Part shown: piece by piece, positions 47,200 to 63,715 of the stretch
Layout of the letters: each line of letters starts with the position of its first letter
Numbering within the stretch: position 1 is the first letter of the stretch
DNA from: Blasia pusilla
Lineage: Eukaryota; Marchantiophyta; Marchantiopsida; Blasiales
Reading direction: 5' to 3'
Assembly (NCBI GenBank): GCA_050084515.1
Contig: CM114272.1
Span: 34,720,001-34,784,000, forward strand
DNA length: 64,000 nt
Made by a program: the position numbers and the translations under genes
The notes under the pieces: generated by a model
Databases searched by the model: none
What the model was told of the DNA's origin: nothing
The model's input: the letters and a program-made list of their open reading frames with translations, nothing else

Positions 47200-47670
47200 A
47201 GAAAGACTTTCTAGGAGTTTAGTACATCGACTTGGTGTCAAATCACATGACCTCACAAGCTAAATAGTTCAGTATTTTGGAGCATGTGAAACATCTTGTA
47301 ATATTTTTGAAAGGAGAAAACATGTGCAACATCATATTGCACATATCGGTATATAAATAACATCAGATGATCTTTATGCTTTTGGAAATGTTTTCTATGT
47401 TCATACTATTGCAAAAAAATCTAATGAGATTCCATCCAAAGTCTTCATACGACGCGAATATGATTTTTTTCATGCTTAAAAGTCTTTGGTTGCAATTGTT
47501 ATGCTCATGTTTTTTTCTCAAAATCATTAGAAATTAGATCGTGAATTTGAGAGATGTATGTTTATTGGCTACACTGATAAAAATAAGGGATATAATTGAT
47601 ATATTCTATCCTCTAGGCATCTTTCATTAGTAGTGATATTTTTTTTATGAGTTGAAGATATTATATGCTC
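47200..47670 (+). pseudogene. Copia protease and integrase C-terminal remnants
   Basis: Near 47225 the text reads YIDLVSNHMTSQAK, where copia proteases have DSGASNHMT. Near 47520-47620 it reads KLDREFERCMFIGYTDKNKGY, the conserved end of the copia integrase (FIGY..KGYR). Several stops and shifts lie in between, and the integrase core itself is not visible. Confidence 0.7.
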
Positions 47671-47989
47671 CATTTGAATCCATTTCACATCTAAACATAT
47701 GTGTTGAGGGCAGAATATGACCATAGACCAACATACATTACTTATACCTTTCCCAAGTATTAATGGAGGACTATGAGAGATCTTAGACTCTTCACTTAAA
47801 TTTCTTAATCCATGATCGGACAAAGTACATATTTAGTCTGTTGACACTAGTTAGAGCTTAAGTCATATGTTAGAAGCATCCATCTATAGATCTGAACAAC
47901 AAATTCATAGATCAAGTATAATCATACATCATGTTCATAGATTCATAAATAAAGGATTTCCTGTAATATATCATGCACATATGATCAGT

Positions 47990-48235
47990 GCCCTTCAAGA
48001 ACACCAATCGAGTTCTTTTGAAGAAGTTGCATGTGAGCTCAAATGGATCAAAGTTATGGAAGAAGAGTTTGTTGTATTAAGATATCAATAGATTTGGGAG
48101 CTAGTTGATATACCTTCCCACAAGGAAGTTATTGGTTGTAGATAGATTAACAAAATCAAGCACAATCAAGATATTACAAAGAGTAAATATAAAGCGAAGT
48201 TGGTAGTTAACTTTTTGACAACAATAGATTGTAAT
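47990..48235 (+). pseudogene. Copia reverse transcriptase start remnant
   Basis: Reads SSFEEVACELKWIKVMEEEF, a stop, then IWELVDIPSHKEVIGCR and KSKYKAKLVVNF. This is the conserved beginning of the copia RT domain (W..AM.EE...L..N.TW.LV.LP..K..IGCKW...Y KARLVAKGF). Confidence 0.8.
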
Positions 48236-48340
48236 ATATTTAGCCCTAAAAGATGGAAACTACAAGAATAATGGTAGGAGTCTTTCATAGCAATCAGTGG
48301 AGACTACATCATATGGACGCCAATAATACCTTTTTGAATA

Positions 48341-49299
48341 TAATTTGTATGAGGAACTATACATGGATCAACCGCTTATCAAGTACAATATCAATAAGAA
48401 AAACATTCATAAATTGAGCACCTCTTGGTCATGACTCATCAAATGCAAGTAATGGTGCATATTGAAGTCTTTATGCATTAGTGTTATATGGAACGTTGTT
48501 TGAGATTCCTAAATTGAGTAGAAAGTGTGTCCCTAGTCTTCAAAGACTTGTCTGTGTTGGAAATCGCAAAACTATGAAGGTTGAGCTTAATGAAATGCAT
48601 AAAGACTTCAAAATTAAAACCATTACTTGATTGATGAGACCATGACTAATGAGTGCTCAATTTATGAATGTTTTTTCTTATTGATGATTGTGTTCTATTG
48701 AACCACGCTTATGTGATAATAAAGATTAACGTTCAAGGAGAGTAGGCGCATGATATTATGAAAGATCCTACATTATTGCTCAATTGAGATTTTACTAAAT
48801 ATTACATCTCGCATATCAAAAAAGTTCCAATAGCATCATATGGTCTTTGTGTTCTTGAAAATGGTCTCTAGGTTATGGCCATTGCAAGAAATTTGATCTT
48901 TTTTTCATACATAGTAGAACAAGGTTATCATGTAAAGTCTAATATCCATTGGTTTTTTGATTAAAATAATGAATAATGAGACTATGATAGCCAAAAGAAC
49001 AAGATCTAGAAGAATGTTTCAATTAAATGTCTCTATGCCAAAGATTCAAACAATAATGTATGGTCAAACCAGCCAACAAGTCATACATCTCAATGTGTGG
49101 CATAAGATAATTGGGAGCCTATTACGATCAATATAACACTAATGCATAAATACTCCAATATGCATAATTATGGATTTTCTTAAAAATTTAGTGGTCTCCA
49201 TATCTATTGACTCCTACTCCAATCTTTTTCATAAAGCCGATGTAAGGAATGTATTTGATGTGGAAATAGTTACGAGTTGTATGCTTTCACAATAAGTGT
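48341..49299. other. Copia-derived or intergenic DNA, no clear domain
   Basis: 48520-48790 resembles 44075-44330. The piece near 48730 (acgttcaaggagagtaggcg) could be a decayed polypurine tract. No other domain was read. Confidence 0.35.
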
Positions 49300-49329
49300 A
49301 GGTATAGATCTCAACACTAGCAACTTATG

Positions 49330-49560
49330 ACATGATACAATTGGTCACTAAAGCTTTATCCTACCTAGCTGGGTGCACAAATTTGGGATGGTTGTTGATT
49401 TACCAACAATATCTTGAATGTTAGATACAAGGGCAAGCTACAATAAAATGCATTTCCACCATTGTTAAAAAATAGAGCAAAGGATCCACGTGAGATTCTA
49501 TATCCTGATTTATGTGGTAAAATTCTGAAATTTTATTGTGATGGAGACAAGGTTGCATAT
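49330..49560 (+). pseudogene. Copia pre-integrase remnant
   Basis: Reads HDTIGH, FILPSWVHKFGMVVDLPTIS, then KMHFHHC. This matches the GAG-pre-integrase pattern (LWH.R.GH.S...L.....GMV.GLP.I..C). It is cut by R3 copy 3. Confidence 0.65.
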
Positions 49561-49561
49561 G

Positions 49562-49830
49562 ACAAAGTCCGTGCTTGTAGATATGTCCGTGCGCGTGTGG
49601 ACTTACGTCCGTCTTATGGGAGGACTTGTCCATGAAGGCCCCACCTTCCTCTTCTTTCTCATTCCCCCCACTTTCCTTCGTGTTCTATACTTTCTTATTT
49701 CTTCCTCCCTCCACCTCCACTTCCTCACCTCTCATTGCCCCAATTGCCCTTGCCGTGCCTTCCATCAAGAACTATAAATATGGGCCCCATCTCTTGCAAT
49801 CCATGTCCAACCTAGGGACGGACTTTTCCA
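49562..49830 (+). repeat. Short TIR-type repeat R3, copy 3 (best preserved)
   Basis: The outer ends carry AAAGTCCGT (49564-49572) and its inverse ACGGACTTT (49818-49826), consistent with a MITE-like element of about 270 bp. A TATA-like actataaatatggg lies near 49770. It sits inside copia pre-integrase sequence. Confidence 0.75.
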
Positions 49831-51039
49831 TTTTTTTGCAACAATGGATGGAGGATGAGACTAGTTTTCAATAGATTTTGATGAGTACTTACATTAAAAT
49901 GACATCCAAGGATAAGTCACTTGCCGTTACATTCCAGTTGAAAATGGAATGGTTGAGTAGAAGAATCGATATAATTTTGCGACAGAACGTGTTATTCTAA
50001 ATGAGAAGATGTGATACATATCTTTACAAGAATTTTGAAATTTTAAACGATTTCATAAATAGATTAGGATAAATTTTTTTCATTCATACATCATAGAAGT
50101 AAAGAGGAATTCGAAGTGATAGAAGAAGAAGAGTATTCATGGGAGAATAATTTCCAAGGACATGATGAAGACGTTGGAAAAAACAAGGACTCATCTTAGA
50201 GGAAAAAGAAAGAAAACAAGTTAAGACTTGAAATGTGAGGATGCTTCATGGAGAAGACTACAATTCTGAGGATTCTATGTAACTATTCACAAGATTGTAT
50301 TAGGTGTGTAGAAAGAACTTAAACAAAGACTCAAGAGGACTACATAACACTCACAAAGATATTTTGAAGAGGATAAAGTGGTAATAAGAAGACAGTTTTT
50401 GCGAGAACTACATATTTTTGTATCAAAGAATTTTTAAAATCCCGAAGAATATTAAAGTAGGAAAGATGTAATTAGTAAAAGAAAAAAGACACAATAGTTA
50501 GGGAAGAAGATAAAAAGGGATGCAATGTTTAGACCAATAGATTCGATAGGATTACTAGAAGACCAAGATAGACCATTAATTAGACGATTGGTAAGATTTC
50601 AAGAAGAATCTAACTAAGCAGCGTCGCTTTACATCTCAAGAAAGGATCCTATGGAATATACTATTTAAGAAGTCTCGACGAAGGAGGAATCATGATTCAA
50701 TTTAGAATACAATTATGTTATGAGAATGATCCAAGATTAGGAGAGAGTAGCATCTTAAGCTTGTACCATGCTAGAGCGTTATGTGTCTTTGATGAAATAG
50801 AATATCTTGTACGTCTCCATTCTGAAGTGCGGAGGTGTATGTTTTGTATACAATTGGGTCTGCACAATGTGAGATTTTGTTGTTGGAATTCGTAACAATG
50901 AGAGACTATTCAATATGTGTGATGTATGAAATATGTTTAATAGAGAGTAACATGCCCGAACGAATTGAATTTCGATAGTAGGGAGAGCCATCCACCCACT
51001 AGGATCTCTTTAAGAGTCTTTTGTATGAATCAAGAATGA
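49831..51039. other. Probable copia debris, no clear domain
   Basis: Acidic and lysine-rich short frames (near 50110: SDRRRRVFMG in one frame, FEVIEEEEYSWENNFQ in another) could be the integrase-RT linker of a copia element, but they are not diagnostic. Confidence 0.35.
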
Positions 51040-51059
51040 TATCAAGAATCCACTCATGT

Positions 51060-51230
51060 AAGGTTCAATGGATGGAAGATATGGAGGAAGAGCTTACTAC
51101 ATTAAGACTTGGGAGCTGGTTGTTATACTTTTGGATAAGGAAGCTATTGGTTGCAAATGGGTTTATAACTCCCTTCCTAGATCCAAACTCGACTTTGGTG
51201 GATCAAACCACGAGAAAACCATGAGATGCT
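51060..51230 (+). pseudogene. Second copia reverse transcriptase start remnant
   Basis: Reads VQWMEDMEEELTTLRL and then, in another frame, ELVVILLDKEAIGCKWVYN-like text. It is the same RT beginning as at 48000, from a different, diverged copy. Confidence 0.7.
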
Positions 51231-53280
51231 AAATTAATGGGGAGTCAAGATGGGTGCTAGTCATGAGACACATAAAACGCGGTTCCAAGCTCCAAGATGC
51301 ATTTAGGGTTTGAAAGTTGTATAAGTTGCAAGAAGTACCCTATCGAGTTGATGGATATCTAGCCAAATATTAGTCTACAGATTGCTAACCACGTTTGGAT
51401 TGAGGGCCAAACTCAAGGGCCAGAGGGGGAAAATGAGCAAGATTGAATTCCCTTGGAGAATCCCCAAAGTACCTATAGGGCTGGATAATCTCCCTCTCTA
51501 CTTGCTCAAGCCTAGGCTCAAGCCCTTGAACAAGGAACTAACCATGATGCATGTTTGGCTGTGTTTTAGGTTTGAGCTAAGGGACACACTTTGAGGAATT
51601 AACCAACGTATTCCAATTTATGCAAGAATTTTGGGAAGATTTTTCAAGGCTTGGGGGAGAGGCTTCTTGAACTACGTTCCAACATGTGAGTCTCAAAATC
51701 AAAACCTTAGTCTTTAATTCCTCTTTTGCCTCCGAACCACTTAATTTTTGCTTTTCCTCCTTACTTTTGAAGACCCCTCTCCTCACTTTGCAAGTGCTTT
51801 CCTCATAAAATATAGATAGATCTTGAGTTATTTGGGGTAGAATTTTTGGATATTGAAGGACACGCGGATGAGTTAAGTTCAAAATAGGTTTTTTTCCAAA
51901 ATTATTCATTCTTAAAAATAAGAAAGAAAAAAGAAGAAGGAGCAAAGCCATCCCTAAGGAAAAGTGGAAGGAGTCTAATATCGCTTGAAAGAAACTAGTT
52001 TATAGCTTTTAAAATGACTTCAATATGAGGAAACAAGAAGTTGAAACCAACTAATTTGTAACTCCAAATAATCCCTACTTTGTGAGTATCTTGCAAGCCC
52101 AAACCTACACTTGGACTTGCGAAAAACCACTTCTTGGACTCGCTATTTTAGAATTATTTTATTATCATTTTGTGACTAGTTTGTGAATTTTTGCAACTTA
52201 TTTGCACCTAAGTAGACTCGTAAGAACCCGCAAATGACTTGAAATCACTAGAAGAAATTTGTTGGTCTCATCGTTGGGTTTTATGACCTGTATGAGTCAT
52301 GTATCAGCATCAATGACTCGTTACTCATGGAGACACAAAAGTCCAAGTGATAGCTTTTACATAGTTCCAATGACTAGCATGGTTTGCTCCCATGACATGA
52401 AAATTTTCCAACCATAGGTCTCATCTTCTATCTGTTTGTCCATCCCTCCATATCTTATTTCTGTCTACAAGCCGCACCCTCCATCGAGATCTCTCTCATC
52501 TTTCACCTTCTGTCTATCCATCAATCCGGTTTTCCCATTCTAACTCCATCCATTCATCATATCTATCCATGCATCTCATCCTCCATCCGTCCATCAACTC
52601 CTTCTCCATCTGCACTCCATCTATTAACCCCATTTGTCAACTCCATCCATCTATGCTTCTCCATCTAAACTCCATCCATAAATCCCATCCGTCTATGCAT
52701 TCTATCCCCCATCTCTCCATGAGCTCCGTATATATCCATCCATACATGCGCCACATTTTGCATCCATCATCTTGATCCGCCAAAACATGTACTTGGCAAG
52801 ATTTCTACCTATACCAATAGGTCTACGCTGAACTCTTCTACCGCTAGCCCACACATTATTACATGTATATGTGTAAATAAATAGATATATATGTAGAAAT
52901 AAATAAATATCAATATCACTTTCTTTTTTCCTATTTTTTCTAAAATTCATATTTGTATTATTTTAAAGTAATTCATATTTTATATTATATTATTTTTAAG
53001 TCTGTAAGGAGCTAGTAGTCCATACCTAGAATAAAAAATAAGATGTTTCAAAAATATTTGGTAGTATTTTAAAAATCTAGGAGAATACATAATAACACTT
53101 AAATCCTTCATATAATCCAATAGGATATTTTATTGGATCACATAAACTTTAAAATAATCAGATAATTAAAAAAATTAATCTTTGTAATTTTCACATACCA
53201 CCTTGTACCAAATAATAAGAATAATGGATTCACTTATAAGTGTATTGGTAGATAGATATTTATTGTTTCCAAAACTAAAT
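51231..53280. other. AT-rich intergenic DNA with a CCATC-rich stretch
   Basis: 52430-52760 is an irregular (ccat/ccatc)-rich low-complexity tract. The 124-residue minus-strand frame at 51577-51951 has no motif. Confidence 0.4.
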
Positions 53281-53289
53281 TTTTTGAAA

Positions 53290-54030
53290 AGAAAATTTGA
53301 AAATAATGATGTTGCAAGATGAAAATACAAACCAAAATTAAAAAAATTTCCCTTTAAGTCCCCTCTTCCTTCTCCAAACATGAGTGCATATATGATGCAA
53401 ATTTTTTACGAAGTGCATTAGGAATCCATACCAAGAAGGAAATATTCAAATAACTACCAATAGAGTGAACTAAAAATAAGAAATCCTAAAAATGATTTTC
53501 CAATTATGGTTTTATCATTGAAGACTAAATGGAAAATGTGAACCATTCAAGTGATAGAGGACCTTCCCAAATTCATCTCGTCCGACTCTTAGCTCAATCG
53601 AATGGTGGAAATCTATGATATTACAAGATGAACATGAAAATGCTAAAAAAACTCAAAATATTTCCTCTTAAAGTCCTCCTTTTTCTCTTTCTGCCCTCTC
53701 TCTTGACCCTTCTCTTCAACTAGGAGTTCATAAATCATGTCATATGGTCATAACATGGACTTTGGTCTCAAGATATGAGGCCAAAAAAATAAATATTGAA
53801 ATGACCATCCAAGAAGCGAATTAAAAATCATAGACCCTAGTTATGGTCTCATCATGGAACAATAAACAAAAAATCTAATTTGTTGAAATGAAAGAGGGTA
53901 TCTCCAAAATCGATTCCTCCAAGTTTCAATTCAATCCAATGGTGGGAATCAATAATGTTTCAAGATGAAAAAAAAATATAAAGAAGACTCAAGATATTTC
54001 CATGATTTATCTTCCACTTTTATTCACCCA
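53290..54030. repeat. Satellite-like tandem repeat, period about 315-340 bp
   Basis: The block atga(t/a)gtt.caagatgaa occurs near 53297, 53613 and 53953. Each time it is followed by a tttcc.....aagtcc.cctctt-like stretch and later ttatggt.t.atcat.gaa (53506, 53841), then a caattcaat.caatggtgg-like block. That makes two full units and one partial unit. Confidence 0.65.
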
Positions 54031-56730
54031 TCACTCAAACAAGCTTGAAGATACTAAATCATGCTAATCTTCTCATCTCTACAGTTCAAGATGAAGATGA
54101 AAAGATTAACGAGAAATATGGTTGTTCCCCCATCAAATGGGATTGTAAATGGATATTTGAATTGTAAATTAAAATATATTAAAAAAAAAAAATAAAAAAT
54201 AGAAATTTGAAGTGGTGCTAAATGCAATACTGAAAAGGGTTCGGGTCTTCATGAAATAATGTCTTTATGCTTCACTCCAATGAAATATATACATGAATTA
54301 TATTCCATGATAAATGAGAAACATCATATGATTGGAGGATGAAACATAAGTCGTAGTTCATGACTCGCAAATAATATACAAGAGAGGACGTATGACTTTC
54401 TTTATGATAAAAATATATTTTTAATTACTTGAGTCATAGGCACATTACTAGATGAGTAGCACGAGCCTTCAATTTATGAGGAAACCATTTTAGTCATAAC
54501 TTGAGTTATTGTTTTGGGCAGTAATTTAATTTTAGGTCATAAAAAGCATATATTTCTCCTACTAAAATTTGCGAGTCAAATGCAAGTTATGTATGATCAT
54601 TTTGCGCCTCAATTGTGAATGACTTGAGAATGTTAAAAAACATATATTTTGATCCGTGTTACAATCGCAATGGACTCACAATGCAACTATCTTTATGAGT
54701 CCAATGCAACTATCTTGCAACTCCTTTGGGGCCTTCCCGAGACTCACAAACATGCTTTGAATATTGTAGTGTAAAGGGGGTGCCTTCCAAGTATGACCAA
54801 GATCTCTTCAAGCTCAAAGAAGAAATATGAGTCCACTAAATTACGAATGAGTAGACTTAGAGAAGTTACATCCAAAATTTTCACTTTTGACATTAGTTGT
54901 TGATGGAAAGAGTAAAGAATATGTGTACTAAAATTTGAAGATATAATTTTTTTCCTCGCAATGTTGTTATGTGGAAGGATGTGATGTTCTATTGTGCAAG
55001 AGGCATTTCAAATTTGAATCCCTCGATCTTGGTTGAGATTTTATGGTGTTTATACATTATAAAGAAGTCTCGTGAGGAATTTGAAGGATTGGACTTGAAA
55101 AACCTTATCTAAATTTTTGAAATCTTGAAAACATCTTATCTACAATTAGGTCCTTTTGTGTAATTTCTACCACCTCATCCACCCTTTCCTTCCACTAAAG
55201 TCGTGGGATGGGATTGAGTCCTTATGAACATACATGCCATTGCATGAGATGAGTAGGTTTAGAAAACCAGTGTGCGGCCTTGATAGGGGGGGATTTGAGA
55301 GGAGAATTAGTTATTATACTCGTGTGAAGGACACGTGGATAGGTTAGATAGTGAGGAAAAGAAAACAATGAGTGTATGTGGAGGCCATAATTATGTCTAT
55401 GTTTGGCCACGAGAGGTTTTTTTAATACCTCCATCAATATTGAAGGTCATCACTCTAAAGTCTTGCCATTGTGCTCAATAAGAAGAAGGTGCATCAACAC
55501 GAATTTGGGATTGCTCTTGGTTGAGTTTTGTTGGATATCCAACATCCACTTATAGTTTTTATCCCTTAATCTGATTGGTCTCCTTAAATAAGGAGAAGCC
55601 TAGATTCATGGTCTGGATTTAGACGTTGAAGAAATCATAGATATATGGGGTAGGTGGTTAATGAAGTAGAGCATCATTAGGATGATCTAACCCTATCTTG
55701 CATCCAAGTGCCATCTACCCTAATGCAAGGTAGGGTTAGAGCACAAAATTTCTTATTGAAAAAATCTGTCAAATATCATAATTTCTCAAGTAGTCAAATA
55801 GTTGAGAACGGAAGTAGTAACATATTTTTGCATGTCGAATTTCTATATGTTTAAGTTCCATGAAAGCTATACTAAGAGTGCGGATGGACTAGGCTGCTTT
55901 GTACTTTCAAGATTAATTGTACATTGAAAAATTCACTCATATTTGCTTTCTCACAAGTTTTGCATCATATAATATCTTCACAGTTGTAATTTTTATCCTC
56001 AAATTCACAAGGCTTGACACCTAAAGATGTCAATATAATGGAAGACCTTTGTGCTTTTAAAATAAAATGTGCATTGAATGACCTTGGATTTTTTTTACGG
56101 CCCTTAGATGTAAGCGTGATTTTTATTTTCTTGGCTAGCAGGCTATCTAGCACATCATCTTGGCTCGTATGATTCTGCACATCGTAAGATGAAAATTTTG
56201 TATGGAGATATGTTATTTCATGCGTGAGAAGTTAATGTGACCTTAATAATGGTTCATATGACTTAATTGAAGATTATATTCTTACCCATTGAATACAAAC
56301 TTTCTAGGTTTGTGTGATTTTGCAACCTATTACCCCATTAAATATGAACATTCTACTTTTTCTAGGCGTTTTTACCCATTCCAATCCCTTAAAAAGGATT
56401 TTTTCCATTTCTTTCCTCGGAAAGGAAAAAAATGATAAAGCATCAATCACAAAGATTAATGTGATGATCTTTGCATAAGCAATTCAATTTGAAATAAATA
56501 ACTTTACGTTCAGATAACAACACATTCTTCCCCAAATCATAATATAATTACGGCCTTTACAAGTTCCCATTGTTTTTTTTTGCCATCTATATGTTAATTA
56601 CTTTCTTCTCTACGGGTGCACTAGTTTCTCTTATGAAATGGAGCAATAGAAATTCTAGAAAATCGAAAAAAATTAGAAAAAAATATATCACATACAATTT
56701 AGTACTAAAAAGGGAAAAAGTCCTAACACG
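54031..56730. other. AT-rich intergenic DNA, possible RT scrap
   Basis: Near 54120-54175 the plus strand reads GCSPIKWDCKWIFEL, which resembles the IGCKWIFK block of copia RT, but it is too short to be sure. The rest shows no motif. The frame at 56570-56758 (62 residues, hydrophobic then basic) is not recognised. Confidence 0.35.
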
Positions 56731-56734
56731 TCAC

Positions 56735-56800
56735 CTTATCCGTGCGGCAGTCCGATAAGGATTTCGCTACTAATACGCTCCGTCCGTCCGTCCGCACGTG
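56735..56800 (+). promoter_or_regulatory. I-box / G-box cluster upstream of ALAD
   Basis: CTTATC (inverse I-box) at 56735-56740, GATAAG (I-box) at 56754-56759 and CACGTG (G-box) at 56795-56800 lie about 500-565 bp before the ALAD start. I-box plus G-box is a known light-responsive combination in plant photosynthesis promoters. It fits a chlorophyll-pathway gene. Function here is inference. Confidence 0.5.
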
Positions 56801-57299
56801 CAAGAGTCCAGTCAACTCCGTCCGCCAGACACAGAGTCCCATCACTCAGACACGGAGTCCCACTCTCTGAGACTCAGAGACGCACAATTCGTCCTTCACA
56901 GGAAGAGCTCGCACACAGAATTGGTACGCATCGGCTGCATCGGAATACAACGGCAGTGCGAGTTGTGGATTGCGCGAGCTACTCATCATCGCACAGAAGA
57001 AGAGGTGAGCAGCCGCCGCTCCTCCTCGCAGCGAAGGAATGGTGAGCAGCTTCCGTGGCTGATGCGTCGGAATATCCTGAAGGGGGGGAAAGGCGAGGAA
57101 GATCGTGTGCAGTGACGCCATCGCAATCCAGACTGCAATCCGAGAGCACCGTGGAGATACGGCAGTGCTTTGGTGTGAGCCCTGAGGTGGAAGAAGACGA
57201 AGAAGAAGAAGGAGGTGTGCGTGTGTGGGTGCGGAGCCGGTGGTTAGGGAGGGGATTTCGAATTGAGGGAGGCGAGCCGGGGAGGAATTGAGGGGGACA

Positions 57300-61891
<4,592 letters not shown>

Positions 61892-62379
61892 GTTAAGTTA
61901 CAGATTGCCGTTGAGTGGATCTGATGCCAATATGCTGAACAATTTGTTCTGTCCTTAATGATGAGAAGAGTGGCCGAGGTTTCAAAACTAGATTCTGAGA
62001 AACAAATAGATAAGAATGTGTAGCAGTAAGAAAAAGTGATCTTCAGCAAATGTTGGGAACTTAGGCAAGATGGCTGTAGTTGTCGAGCAGAATTTGAATC
62101 TCTCCTTTTATCCTTGCTTTATCGTGAGAGTAGGTTTATTTCTCTGTGGGAAAACAGATACATGCCTAATATGCTATCTTGTAAAAGAGATCTTGTACCA
62201 ATTTGAAAAATGGTGAGGCAGATTCTTCATGGCTGTTGGTGTCAGCTCCTCAGGGTGCTGCCTGCAGTGAATGAAAAGGAATGGATTGAACTTCACAGCG
62301 GGTGTATTGCATGGAGCAACACCCAGAGAAATCTTTTGTCTTCAATGATATAATCACATCAAGAGATAGAATTGAAGTG

Positions 62380-63125
62380 AAGAGGGTAGAGAGTAGAGCA
62401 GAGAGACTCTTTCATATATTACCAGAGCTAAGCATACAGAGTGTTGGTGGGGAGCCTGCAAATGTCAACCAAGACCCTCTTCACCAACAATATCTACCTT
62501 ACCTGATTGGGCTACCCAATACAAGTTACCAGTACAGCAGCTTTATTCTACTGAATGTGTTGAATAGTGAACGGAACCATAGGCCTCACTCCCTGGTTGG
62601 ACCGTACTTGAGACTGGGACGGTTGTAGAGAAAGGAAGGAGTGAAGTAGGTACCATATGAGTGGAGGGAGACACTCTCATATAGTGTTAGTGCTGACCAA
62701 ACGATGTGTTGGCGGGGAGGTTCCAAGTGTCAACCCTGAAGCTCTTCACCACACTATCTACTTTACCTGATGGAGATCCCCAATAACCATTACTTGCGAG
62801 TGCAGCAGCTGTGGGCAATGAACCTAGGTCACTAATTGTTGCCTAGAGAGGGGGGAGACTGTACTCGTTCAGTTGTGCCTGTTGTGGCCTTGCGACCGTA
62901 GACCCCGCGCCCTGGTTGGACGGTGCTTGGGACTGGGATGGGTGTAAAGAGAGGAAGAAGTGAAGATGGTACCATATGCGAGGAGGGAGACACTCTCATA
63001 TAGTTTGAGTGCTGACCAAACAACGTGGTGGTGCGGAGCTTCCTGATTGGGATGCCCAATCGCAATACTTACCAGTGCAGCAGGATGGGCAATGAATCTA
63101 GGCTACTAAATGTTTTGAACAATTC
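62380..63125. repeat. Imperfect tandem repeat, period about 321 bp
   Basis: The block cctggttggac.gt.cttg.gactggga begins near 62588 and 62909, 321 bp apart. It is followed by gtaccatatg.g.ggagggagacactctcatatag and then g(t/c)gctgaccaaac, gg.ggg.agg.tt. A more diverged first unit covers 62380-62580, and the third is partial. Confidence 0.7.
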
Positions 63126-63469
63126 TGGTGTTACCAGCTTAGCGATATCAGCATATGCTTTTGCTCTGTGTTATGAATTTTGTGCAGGAGATCAAGTAGT
63201 GACTAGAGGATTCATCCCCATCGTCACAGAAGGCGCAAGAGTTTAGTTGTGTTCCCATCCGGCTTTTCTTGGGGTCGAAGGGGATTGACCCATCTTAAAC
63301 TTGAACTTGAGCCGGGTTCCTAAGGAATTGCTTTTTAACTGCCCAGCTGTGGATGAAGATGGGCATGCCATTGACTGTGACCAAAGGTGCTTTCCCCAAC
63401 CAGTGAACATACTTGGAACCTAGTTGGTCCATTATGCAATGAATGCACATGTCCACGTATCTGGTACGC

Positions 63470-63715
63470 TTTTCACCACCAAGGCTTTAGTAGGTGAAGG
63501 GTGTCGAAGTAATATATGAGCTGAAGAGTTTGCATTTTTCAAATCCGGATGTCGAAGGTCGAAGGATTCAACACTTCACTGCTCAGGCTCCCTTTTCACC
63601 ACCAAGGCTTTAGTAGGTGAAGGGTGTCGAAGTAATATCTGAGCTGAAGAGTTTGCATTTTTCAAAATCCCATGTTGAAGGTCGAAGGATTCAACACTTC
63701 ACTGCTCAGGCTCCC
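63470..63715. repeat. 123-bp tandem duplication
   Basis: Two nearly identical units (ttttcaccaccaaggcttta to gctcaggctccc) start at 63470 and 63593. They differ by only a handful of bases, so the duplication is recent. Confidence 0.92.

Larger units (their letters stand above)
46105..48340 (+). mobile_element. Ty1/copia retrotransposon remains
   Basis: Left to right: a gag (UBN2-type) piece, protease-like YIDL.SNHMT, integrase C-terminal piece, then the RT start. This is the copia order (integrase before RT). Heavily decayed, and interrupted by R3 copy 2 at 46447. LTRs were not identified. Confidence 0.75.
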
